From: Aquitalea magnusonii
GTDB taxonomy: Bacteria > Pseudomonadota > Gammaproteobacteria > Burkholderiales > Chromobacteriaceae
Direction: 5' to 3'
DNA length: 50,988 nucleotides
Assembly: GCF_003202035.1 (NCBI RefSeq)
Contig: NZ_QJKC01000022.1
Coordinates: forward strand, 1 to 50,988
Position 1 is the stretch's first letter. Every line of letters starts with the position of its first letter. The notes beneath the pieces are model-generated. The model was not told the origin of the DNA and searched no databases. It saw nothing but the letters and a program-made list of their open reading frames with translations. Below, one piece after another: positions 17,579-24,619 of this stretch. A program made the translations under genes and the position numbers.

Positions 17579-18081
17579 GCCGGGCGGTCCTCGTCGCGTA
17601 CCGACAGCAGCCGGCGCAGCAGCCGCAGTGGTGCGCCGATCAGCGGCAGCTTGTGCAGCAGTTCTTCGGCCGAGTCCCAGTAGTCGCGGTGCAGGATCAG
17701 CAGGCCATCCTCGTTGAAACGCAGATGGCTGGCACCGTGCAGGCAGTAATCCTTGCCGCGCAGGCGGAAATGAAAGTCCCAGCTGAGGAAAGCCTGCTGG
17801 CCATCCAGCAATTGCTCCAGCACCACGAAGCGCGGCTGCTCCAGCTTGCGGAACATGTGCTGGAAAATCAGCCTGACGCCGTCGCGGCTGTATACCGTAT
17901 TGAAGGGGTCCTTGAAGCTGACCGTGGCGGCGTAATAGTGCGGCAGCTGTTCCAGGCTGTGCGGACTGAGCTGGCTGTACCACCCCACCAGTGCCGATAG
18001 CTGCGCTCTCAGTGCCGCGCCAGCCGGCGCAGCAGCGGCAGCCGCAGGCGATAGGGCAGCAGTCTGAGCAGTTTTATCCAT
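17575..18081 (-). CDS. NTF2/SnoaL-like protein of the photo-stress cluster
   Basis: A 168-residue protein; residues about 25-140 form an NTF2-like cone fold (LVGWYSQLSPHSLEQLPHYY, ATVSFKDPFNTVYSRDGVRL, FLSWDFHFRLRGKDYCLHGA SH). Such proteins can be small enzymes or ligand carriers; here no activity can be assigned. The ATG at 18081, with AGGTTCACCAC before it, gives a 73-base overlap with the SDR gene upstream, and the first 22 residues are Ala-rich. A later start is possible but no better ribosome binding site was found. The stop overlaps DUF2256. Confidence 0.75.
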   Translation of the reverse strand: MDKTAQTAALSPAAAAAAPAGAALRAQLSALVGWYSQLSPHSLEQLPHYYAATVSFKDPFNTVYSRDGVRLIFQHMFRKLEQPRFVVLEQLLDGQQAFLSWDFHFRLRGKDYCLHGASHLRFNEDGLLILHRDYWDSAEELLHKLPLIGAPLRLLRRLLSVRDEDRPA

Positions 18082-18794
18082 GTGGTGAACCTGACAGGAA
18101 AGTGGATTTCAAAGCGGCCGCGCTCCAGCCCGCGCACGATGTGCGCGGCTGCCTCGCTGGTGTTGAGCAGGGCCGGCATGGTGAAGTCGTTGCGGGCGGT
18201 GAGCCGGGTGGCGACAAAGCCGGGGTTGATCAGGTAAACGGCGATGCCATGCTGGCGCAATTCCGCGTGTAATAACTCGGCCAGATTGATCAGCGCCGCC
18301 TTGCCCGGCCCGTAGACACAGGCACCGGGCAAGCCGACATAGCCGGCCACGCTGGCCACCAGTGCGATGCCGCCGCCCTGGCGGGCCATCAGCGCCGGCA
18401 GAATGGTTTCCAGCCCGAAATAAACGCCGGCCAGATTGGTGGCCAGGGTCTGGCTGACCGTCGCGGCCCGGATGTCCCAGCAGTGCTCCGGGCGATAGTC
18501 CGCCGCGCAGAACACCACCAGATCGGGCAGGGCCTGGCGGGCTGCCAGCTCGGCCCAGGCTTGCTGCCAGGCCGCCGGCTGGCTGACATCCAGCGGCAGG
18601 ACGATGGCGGCGGCATGGGCGGCAGCCACCAGCTGCAGGGCGACCTGGTTGCGTGCCGACAGGATCACCTGTGCGCCTTGTTGCAGCAGCTGGCTGGCCA
18701 GCGCTGCGCCGATGCCGCTGGAGGCACCGATAATCCACACCCGGCGCTGGTGCCAGCTGGCGATGCGGGGGTTGGGCGGGGGTAGCAGCATCAT
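18009..18794 (-). CDS. Short-chain dehydrogenase/reductase
   Basis: A 261-residue classical SDR. The cofactor motif GASSGIG is at residues 23-29, and the catalytic triad is complete: S148 (VASVAGY), Y161 and K165 (YGPGK). The last 30 residues are basic and hydrophobic (TTWIKLLRLLPYRLRLPLLRR), which suggests membrane association and fits a lipid substrate. Its substrate is unknown. In related photo-oxidative stress clusters SDRs sit beside the same lipid-modifying genes (inference). AGGAG precedes the tandem ATGs. Confidence 0.88.
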   Translation of the reverse strand: MMLLPPPNPRIASWHQRRVWIIGASSGIGAALASQLLQQGAQVILSARNQVALQLVAAAHAAAIVLPLDVSQPAAWQQAWAELAARQALPDLVVFCAADYRPEHCWDIRAATVSQTLATNLAGVYFGLETILPALMARQGGGIALVASVAGYVGLPGACVYGPGKAALINLAELLHAELRQHGIAVYLINPGFVATRLTARNDFTMPALLNTSEAAAHIVRGLERGRFEIHFPVRFTTWIKLLRLLPYRLRLPLLRRLARH

Positions 18795-18837
18795 GGCTTG
18801 CTCCTGGTGACAACGTGTAGCCGCGGCTGCCGGTCAT

Positions 18838-20046
18838 TCATGCCGGGCGGTCTTGCAACAGAAACTGGCTGACGCCGATGCGGCCTTCGTCGAAACCGGC
18901 CTCGCAATAACACAGGTAGAGCCGCCACAGGCGGATGAAGGCTTCGTCAAAGCCCTGTTGGCGCACGCTTTCCAGCGCCCCCTCGAAGGACTGGCGCCAG
19001 CGGCGCAGGGTTTCCGCATAGTCCGGGCCGAAGTCCAGCCGCTGGCTGGTGTGCAGGCCGGCGGCGCTGGCGGTCTGGCTGAAGCGGCTGGGGCTGGGCA
19101 GCATGCCGCCCGGGAAAATGAATTGCTGGATGAAGTCGCTCTTGGCGCGGTAGCGTTCGAAATAGGCGTCGGCAATGGTGATGCTCTGGATCAGTGCCTG
19201 CCCACCCGGGCGCAGCAAGCGGCGCACCGTGCGGAAATATTGCGGCCAGTAGGCTTCGCCCACCGCTTCGAACATCTCGATGGACACCACCGCGTCGTAC
19301 TGGCCGTCCAGGTCGCGGTAGTCGCGCAATTCCAGCTGGGCCAGCGGCTGGCCGGCCAGCCGCTGGCGCGCCAGTTCAAGTTGGGCCGGTGAAATGGTGA
19401 TGCCATGCACCGCGATGCCGGCACGCGTGGCGTGTTCGGCAAACCCGCCCCAGCCACAGCCGATTTCCAGTACCCGCATGCCCGGCTGCAAGCCCAGCGT
19501 GTCGCAGATGCGCTGGTACTTGGCCTGTTGTGCCTGTTGCAGCGACTGCGCGTAGTTGCCGTTGAACCAGGCGCTGGAGTAGGTCCAGGACGGGTCCAGC
19601 CACAGCCGGTAAAAGTCATTGCCCAGATCATAGTGGGCGTGGATGTTGCGCCGGCTGCCACGGCGGCTATTGCGCCGCAGCAGGTGCTTCAGCCGATACC
19701 ACCATCGCGCCGGCAGGCTGCCGGACAGCGCCGGCGGCACGGCGTGTTCGTTGCGCAGGGCCAGTCGCAGCAGGGCGGTCAGCTCCGGGCTGTCCAGCAG
19801 CCCGTCGCGATAGGCTTCGGCAAAGCCGATGTCGCCGGCCGTCAGCAGCTTGCGGCAGCCGGCCCAGTCGTGGATATGCAGTTCGGCATGTTCGCTGTGC
19901 TGCGGCTGGCCGAACCATAGCGCATGGCCGGCCGGTGTCAGCAAGCGCAAGCCCCCGCTCTGCAACTGTTGCAGTCGCGACAGCAGCAGGCGGGCGCTGG
20001 GCGGCAGTGCGGGCGGCAGTTTGTCCAGGGTATGGCTGAGGTTCAT
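18838..20046 (-). CDS. Cyclopropane-fatty-acid-synthase-like SAM methyltransferase
   Basis: A 402-residue protein of the Cfa/UfaA family. The SAM-binding motif is VLEIGCGWGGFAEHATRAG (about 192-210), followed by ITISPAQLELARQRL and SIEMFEAVGEAYWPQY (about 255-270). Two sites differ from canonical E. coli Cfa: the YSCAYW cysteine region reads YSSAWF (S157), and the LLHTIG bicarbonate-site histidine appears as IQSITI (Q287). This points to an Ufa-type enzyme that methylates unsaturated phospholipid acyl chains rather than closing a cyclopropane ring (inference). The ATG overlaps the DUF1365 stop (ATGA), and I reject the 29-residue upstream extension on that ground. Confidence 0.88.
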   Translation of the reverse strand: MNLSHTLDKLPPALPPSARLLLSRLQQLQSGGLRLLTPAGHALWFGQPQHSEHAELHIHDWAGCRKLLTAGDIGFAEAYRDGLLDSPELTALLRLALRNEHAVPPALSGSLPARWWYRLKHLLRRNSRRGSRRNIHAHYDLGNDFYRLWLDPSWTYSSAWFNGNYAQSLQQAQQAKYQRICDTLGLQPGMRVLEIGCGWGGFAEHATRAGIAVHGITISPAQLELARQRLAGQPLAQLELRDYRDLDGQYDAVVSIEMFEAVGEAYWPQYFRTVRRLLRPGGQALIQSITIADAYFERYRAKSDFIQQFIFPGGMLPSPSRFSQTASAAGLHTSQRLDFGPDYAETLRRWRQSFEGALESVRQQGFDEAFIRLWRLYLCYCEAGFDEGRIGVSQFLLQDRPA

Positions 20047-20837
20047 GCTTGCGGCTCCTGTCCATGGCTGAGCGAGTGAGAAGGGGCGAGCGGTTTGCGA
20101 TAGACGGGCAGTTTTTTCCGCCACAGCTGCCATGCCTGCCAGTGAATGCGCCAGATGACGCCCAGGGTCAGCAGTGGCTGGCGCAGCACGGCCCTGGCCA
20201 GGGCCGGCACCGTCAGCGGCTGCAGCTGGCCGGAAATGCTGGTATTGATCAGTTCGCCGACATCATCGTGGTAGTCGATTCGCATCAGCATGCGCCCGGC
20301 GCATTCGGCCAGCCGGAAACGGTAGTGTCCGGCCACCTGGCAGAACGGCGACACATGCAGCTGTTTGCGGCAGCGCAGGGTGCTGCCATTGCGGATGGGG
20401 CTGCCATCCGGATTGGCCAGCAGATAGCCATGGCGCTCGCCAAAGGTATTGTTTACCTCGGCCAGCAGGGCGATCAGCTCGCCGGCGGCATTGTGGCAAT
20501 ACCAGAAGCTGACCGGGTTGAAGGCGTAGCCGAACAGGCGCGGAAAGCATTGCAGCCATACCTCGCCATCGCAGGGCAGGCCGGCTGCCGCCAGGTGCTG
20601 GCGTATCCATGGCAATAGCGGGCTGCCATCGCAGGCACCATGATCACGGCGCTTGAGCGTTAGCGGACGCCAGCGATCCACGCCCAGCCACATTCCCAGC
20701 CAGCCCTTGCCGATGGACTCCAGTGCGGACAGCCTGAAGCGCAGCGCAAACACCGGATAGCGGAAGCGATGGTGGACCGGGCGCAGCCGCTGGTGGATGA
20801 CGCTGCCGGTCAGCAGGTAGGCAGCCAGCCCGTTCAC
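20043..20837 (-). CDS. DUF1365 family protein
   Basis: A 264-residue protein with the DUF1365 hallmarks: HHRFRYPVFALRF near the start, RRDHG (about 63-67), CFPRLFGYAFNPVSFWYC (about 97-114) and AEVNNTFGERHGYLL (about 126-140). The family is uncharacterised and almost always sits between an amine-oxidase-like flavoprotein and a Cfa-like methyltransferase, as here. It starts with GTG at 20837, overlapping the upstream stop as GTGA. A role in lipid modification or storage is inferred only from neighbours. Confidence 0.88.
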   Translation of the reverse strand: MNGLAAYLLTGSVIHQRLRPVHHRFRYPVFALRFRLSALESIGKGWLGMWLGVDRWRPLTLKRRDHGACDGSPLLPWIRQHLAAAGLPCDGEVWLQCFPRLFGYAFNPVSFWYCHNAAGELIALLAEVNNTFGERHGYLLANPDGSPIRNGSTLRCRKQLHVSPFCQVAGHYRFRLAECAGRMLMRIDYHDDVGELINTSISGQLQPLTVPALARAVLRQPLLTLGVIWRIHWQAWQLWRKKLPVYRKPLAPSHSLSHGQEPQA

Positions 20838-22120
20838 AGCCTGGCCCAGTGCGGTAGCGGGGCGAAATCGGCAGCCACGCGCAGCGCGGATTTCAGCCCG
20901 TCTTCATGAAAGCCGTAACCGGTCCAGGCACCGGCAAACCAGCAATGGCGCCGGCCCTGGATGGCCGGCAGCCGGCGCTGCGCCTCGATGGCTGCCGCAT
21001 CCAGCAGCGGATGCTCGTACAGGAAGCGTGCCAGTTCCTGTGAGGCTTCCGGCTGCTGCAGCGGATTGAGCGTCACCATCAGCGGGGTGCGGATGGGCAG
21101 CGGCTGCAATTTGTTCAGCAGGTAACTGACGCAGACGGCGCGCTGGCCGCTGCCGTTGCCATCGGACAGGAAGTTCCAGGCCGACCACACCTGGCGTCGG
21201 CGCGGCAGCAGGCTGGTATCGGTATGCAGCACGGCGATATTGCTCTGGTACTGCACCGCGCCCAGTATGGCCCGCTCTTCTGCTGTGGCATCCGCCAGCA
21301 GGCGCAGGGTTTGCGGTGCATGGGTGGCGAAAATCACGCTGTCGAAGTGCTCCGCGCCGTGGCGGCTGCTGACCGTGACACCGTGTTCGTGGCGCTCAAC
21401 CTGGCTCACCGGGCTGGACAGGCGCACATCGTCCAGGCTGGCCAGCATTTTCTGTACATACTGGCGTGCGCCCCCCGGCACGGTAAACCAGCGCGGCCGG
21501 TGGCGGATCTGCAGCAAGCCGTGATTCATGCAAAAGCGCAGAAAGGTTTCGGCCGGGAAGGCCAGGATCTGGCTGGCCGGGCTGGACCAGATGGCCGCAG
21601 CCATCGGCACCAGGTAGTGATCGCGAAAACGCTTGCCGTAGCTGCCCTGTTCCAGCAATTCGCCCAGTGTCAGCCCCTGCCCGGCGGCCAGCTGCAGATT
21701 GGCAGTGGCTGCCGCATTAAAGCGCAGGATATCGCCCAGCATGCCGTAAAACGACGGGGACAGCAGCTTGCTGCGCTGCGCAAACACGCTGGACAGGCTG
21801 CTGCCGGCCCACTCATCCCGCCCCTGGTCTACCGAGACGCTGAACGACATGTCGCTGCCGCTGCAGGGCAGCTCAAGCTGCTGAAACAGCGCGATCAGAT
21901 TGGGATAGGTGGCCTCGTTGAACACCAGAAAACCGGTATCCACGGCGCAGCGCTGGCCTTCCAGTTCGACGTCCACGGTATTGGTGTGACCGCCGGCATA
22001 ATCCCCTGCCTCGAACAGCGTCACATCATGGTGGCCTGCGGTCAGCCATGCGCTGGCAAGGCCGGAAATGCCGGCACCGATGATGGCGATGCGCTGGCGC
22101 TTGGGGCTGGCTTGGTTCAC
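20834..22120 (-). CDS. FAD-dependent amine-oxidase-like protein of the lipid/photo-stress operon
   Basis: A 428-residue flavoprotein. Near the N-terminus it carries RIAIIGAGISGLASAWL, followed by LFEAGDYAGGHTNTVDVE and VDTGFLVFNEATYPNLIALF, typical of the amine oxidase/protoporphyrinogen oxidase-like group that pairs with DUF1365. The C-terminal GAWTGYGFHEDGLKSAL closes the FAD site. The best start is GTG at 22120, because GGGAGATCAG lies directly before it; the upstream ATG extension lacks a ribosome binding site. It is the first gene of the ten-gene run. The substrate is probably an unsaturated lipid, not an amine (inference from context). Confidence 0.87.
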   Translation of the reverse strand: MNQASPKRQRIAIIGAGISGLASAWLTAGHHDVTLFEAGDYAGGHTNTVDVELEGQRCAVDTGFLVFNEATYPNLIALFQQLELPCSGSDMSFSVSVDQGRDEWAGSSLSSVFAQRSKLLSPSFYGMLGDILRFNAAATANLQLAAGQGLTLGELLEQGSYGKRFRDHYLVPMAAAIWSSPASQILAFPAETFLRFCMNHGLLQIRHRPRWFTVPGGARQYVQKMLASLDDVRLSSPVSQVERHEHGVTVSSRHGAEHFDSVIFATHAPQTLRLLADATAEERAILGAVQYQSNIAVLHTDTSLLPRRRQVWSAWNFLSDGNGSGQRAVCVSYLLNKLQPLPIRTPLMVTLNPLQQPEASQELARFLYEHPLLDAAAIEAQRRLPAIQGRRHCWFAGAWTGYGFHEDGLKSALRVAADFAPLPHWARL

Positions 22121-22131
22121 CTGATCTCCCG

Positions 22132-22157
22132 TTGACGGTTCGGATTGACGGTTCGGA
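22132..22157. repeat. Perfect tandem 13-bp duplication upstream of the photo-stress operon
   Basis: TTGACGGTTCGGA is repeated twice without spacer, 11 bases before the predicted GTG start of the operon. It may be a duplicated regulator half-site or simple replication slippage. The two copies are identical. Confidence 0.6.
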
Positions 22158-22171
22158 ATGAAGAAAACAGC

Positions 22172-22200
22172 TTGGCACACCGTGCCGTAGTGCTTATATT
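22172..22200 (+). promoter_or_regulatory. Predicted sigma-70 promoter of the TetR gene
   Basis: TTGGCA (22172-22177) and TATATT (22195-22200) are separated by 17 bases, with transcription toward the TetR gene at 22254. The -10 overlaps a palindrome at 22194-22210. Confidence 0.5.
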
Positions 22201-22210
22201 CAGGATATAA
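22194..22210. promoter_or_regulatory. Palindrome over the TetR -10 (possible autoregulatory operator)
   Basis: TTATAT and ATATAA flank the five bases TCAGG, giving a 17-base dyad on top of the predicted -10 element. It lies between the TetR gene and the divergent ten-gene operon, so one bound dimer could affect both directions. The assignment is inference. Confidence 0.45.
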
Positions 22211-22253
22211 CTGCTTTGGAAAAAAAGCTACCAATTAGTAAAAGGTTGTACTC

Positions 22254-22874
22254 ATGAGTATTTTCAGCAAGCTCAGCTTCAAGGATCAAGCCTTCAAGCT
22301 GCGCGAACAGGCAGTGCTGGATGCAACGACCAAGTTGCTGGCCAGCAAGGGTTTCGACCTGATGACCATGGACGATGTCGCCGGCGAGGCGGGCATCTCC
22401 AAGCCCAGCCTGTACAAGCATTTCAAATCCAAGGAAGAGCTGGCCACCGAGGTGATGATCCGGCTGCTGGATGGTGCGCTGGCTTTTCTCGAGGCACAGG
22501 ATGGCGCGCTGAGCGCCAGGGCAAGACTGGCGGGATTGCTGGAGTGGGCCTTGCGGGTGAGGCTGGAGGGGGGCCTGCCTTTCCTGCCGTCGTCCAGCCC
22601 GCAGGTGAGGGAAATGCTGACCAAAAGCCTGCGCTATGTCAGCCGCGTGTACAAATTGCACAAACTGCTGGCCGGCATTGTCGATGCGGCCAAGCAGGCC
22701 GGGGAGCTGCGGGCGGATCTGCCCACCGACGTGCTGCTGTATGCCTATTACTCGCGCACCTGCGACCCGGCGGTCGATTACATGCAGCTATACGGACGCT
22801 ACAGTACCGAGCAGATCGTGGCGCACATGCTGGCCATGACTTTCGACGGCATGGCCGGTTCCGGCCAGCACTGA
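22254..22874 (+). CDS. TetR-family regulator divergent from the photo-stress/lipid operon
   Basis: A 206-residue regulator. The DNA-binding domain spans residues about 15-62 (LLASKGFDLMTMDDVAGEAG, ISKPSLYKHFKSKEELATEV). The C-terminal ligand domain is helical and contains RYVSRVYKLHKLLAGIVDAA and a YYSRTCDPAVDYMQLYGRY segment. It is separated by 133 bases from the divergent operon. Similar clusters in other bacteria are governed by LitR-type MerR proteins or by sigma-E/ChrR, neither of which is visible here, so this TetR is the best candidate controller. A moderate AAAGG site precedes the ATG. Confidence 0.86.
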   Translation: MSIFSKLSFKDQAFKLREQAVLDATTKLLASKGFDLMTMDDVAGEAGISKPSLYKHFKSKEELATEVMIRLLDGALAFLEAQDGALSARARLAGLLEWALRVRLEGGLPFLPSSSPQVREMLTKSLRYVSRVYKLHKLLAGIVDAAKQAGELRADLPTDVLLYAYYSRTCDPAVDYMQLYGRYSTEQIVAHMLAMTFDGMAGSGQH

Positions 22875-22912
22875 GCAGCCACTGAGCAGCATTGTGCTGC
22901 CGGCTTATACCC

Positions 22913-22942
22913 ACAGGGCGGCCTGCTTGCAGGCCGCCCTGT
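22913..22942. terminator. Strong bidirectional hairpin terminator
   Basis: ACAGGGCGGCCTGC and GCAGGCCGCCCTGT form a perfect 14-bp stem around two bases. On the plus strand it is followed by GTCTTTAT. It separates the convergent TetR and PepSY genes. Confidence 0.75.
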
Positions 22943-22952
22943 GTCTTTATGC

Positions 22953-24530
22953 TCAGCGCGAATGGCTGTCGCTGGCGCTGACCGGCACCGCCGGTGTTGC
23001 GCTCTGCCCGGCCGTCGCAGCACGGCGCCGTCTTGCTGCGCCTGCCTTTATCCGCAGCCGTTTGCCGGCCAGTACCAGCGCGCTGATGGACAGCGCCAGT
23101 ACCGCCAGACTGCTGGTGAGCATCCAGCCATCCCACCACGGCCGTGGCCGCATGATGGCCTGGTCCCAGTTATGCAGGCCGCTGAACAGCCAGCGGAAGG
23201 TGCGCTGGCTGCGATCCAGCTGCAGCAGTTTCTCCCCGGTTTGCGGATTCAGGTAAAGCCAGCTGGCTGGCTGATCCGCCAGCTGGATGCGCCAGACTGG
23301 CAGTGGCCGGCGCGAGCTGTCCTGATGGCGGTCAGGGTAGTAGTAATCATCCGCTGCAAGCAGGCGCTCGGCCTGGCGTATGGCGGCGTGGCCGGTCATG
23401 GCCTGGGCGCTGGCCAGCAACGCGGCAGCGGGAAATTCGCGCTGGCCTGCCGCCAGCTCAAAGCCATGGGTGGTGATGATGCGGCTGCGCAGCTGCGCGT
23501 CGCGCGCCTGCAGCATGGCCAGCGGGCCGGCGTGATACCAGTTCAGTTCCACCATGTGCTGGCCGGCCAGCTGGGCGACGACCTGCGCCATGGGAAAGTC
23601 CAGCGCCGTGGCCGGCAGGGCGGCCGCGGTGGCGTGATGATGCGACCGGCCCTGTCCCTGGTGGCCGGAAAACAGCTGCCATGGGTTGTTGGAAAGAAAG
23701 CCGCTCAGCGTCCAGCTTAGCGCCAGCAGGCCGCCGCACAGCCCCAGCCACAGATGCCAGCGTTGCCAGAGCGCACGATAGGGATTGCTGCTGCCATTGG
23801 GATAGCGGCGCTGGCCCAGCCAGCCCGGCCGCCAGCGGCACAGTCCCAGGTACAGGCCGCTCAACACGGCCAGCAGGCTGGCCAGCGCGCTCCAGGTCTG
23901 GATGGATTTTCTGGCATCGGCCAGGCCGATGGCATCCAGTGGCCGCAGGAAGTGCAGGTAGCTGCCGCCCCAGAACAGCAGGCGGTCCAGCCGGCTGCTG
24001 GCCTTGATCACCTCGCCGGTGCGCTGGGAGATGGTGAGTTCATGCTGTGCGGCGTCGTCAAGATTGACGCGGTAAAACGGGCGATAGGGGTCGTAGTTCA
24101 TCATCGCCGTGCCGGCATCGCGTGCAAACGGGGCCTGCCGGATCTGCGGCTGGCTGCCGGGTGCCCATTCGCGGGCAATGGCGATGGCCTGGGCGGCGCT
24201 GATGTCATGGCGCTGGCCATCGCGTGCCGACAGGCGATAGCGTTGGCCGCTGCCATCCTGCATCAGCCAGACCGGCTCTCCGGCCTGCACCAGCAGTCGC
24301 GCCGAGCTGGGCGGGCTGTCGGCGGTCGGCATGCCCAGCCGCCAGGCTGCGCCGGCGCTCAGCCAGCTGGCGGCAGGTGTCAGGGCCGGGGCATGCGCCA
24401 GCCGGGTGGATTCGCTGATGCTGGACGGGCCGGCGTAAATCATCAGCAGCCCGGAAAAAGACCAGAGCACCAGCAGCAGGCACAGCAGGATGCCCAGCCA
24501 GCGGTGGCCAAGAAACAGCAGACGTTTCAT
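22953..24530 (-). CDS. PepSY-associated transmembrane protein (probable ferric-siderophore/heme reductase type)
   Basis: A 525-residue inner-membrane protein with about four membrane helices: near residues 5-30 (HRWLGILLCLLLVLWSFSGL), 190-215, 240-265 (HLWLGLCGGLLALSWTLSGF) and 475-500. PepSY-like periplasmic segments lie between them (ISAAQAIAIAREWAP; VYLNPQTGEKL-like region near 440). Histidines in the first and third helices could ligate heme, as proposed for PiuB/FpvG-like proteins that reduce siderophore iron in the periplasm. It lies 89 bases downstream of a TonB-dependent receptor, with a hairpin in between. ATG at 24530 has GGAAC before it; the longer upstream frame is rejected because it overlaps the receptor gene. 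Confidence 0.82.
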   Translation of the reverse strand: MKRLLFLGHRWLGILLCLLLVLWSFSGLLMIYAGPSSISESTRLAHAPALTPAASWLSAGAAWRLGMPTADSPPSSARLLVQAGEPVWLMQDGSGQRYRLSARDGQRHDISAAQAIAIAREWAPGSQPQIRQAPFARDAGTAMMNYDPYRPFYRVNLDDAAQHELTISQRTGEVIKASSRLDRLLFWGGSYLHFLRPLDAIGLADARKSIQTWSALASLLAVLSGLYLGLCRWRPGWLGQRRYPNGSSNPYRALWQRWHLWLGLCGGLLALSWTLSGFLSNNPWQLFSGHQGQGRSHHHATAAALPATALDFPMAQVVAQLAGQHMVELNWYHAGPLAMLQARDAQLRSRIITTHGFELAAGQREFPAAALLASAQAMTGHAAIRQAERLLAADDYYYPDRHQDSSRRPLPVWRIQLADQPASWLYLNPQTGEKLLQLDRSQRTFRWLFSGLHNWDQAIMRPRPWWDGWMLTSSLAVLALSISALVLAGKRLRIKAGAARRRRAATAGQSATPAVPVSASDSHSR

Positions 24531-24550
24531 GCGGATGTTCCAATGAAAAT

Positions 24551-24575
24551 GGCGCGGCATGCCGGATGCCGCGCC
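24551..24575 (-). terminator. Hairpin between the receptor gene and the PepSY gene
   Basis: GGCGCGGCAT and ATGCCGCGCC form a perfect 10-bp stem with a 5-base loop. On the minus strand it is followed by ATTTTC. It could terminate or attenuate the receptor transcript, or protect its 3' end, so that PepSY is made at a lower level. Confidence 0.55.
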
Positions 24576-24619
24576 GTGTACGGCGAACAAGGAAGGGCGG
24601 CAGGGTGGCCGCCACGGCC

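Noticed and set aside
20047-20133. 29-residue N-terminal extension of the Cfa-like protein
   Set aside because: It overlaps the DUF1365 gene end, while ATG 20046 gives the ATGA coupling seen throughout this operon.
22132-22157. Tandem 13-bp repeat considered as a CRISPR or iteron array
   Set aside because: Only two contiguous copies without spacers and no cas or replication genes nearby.
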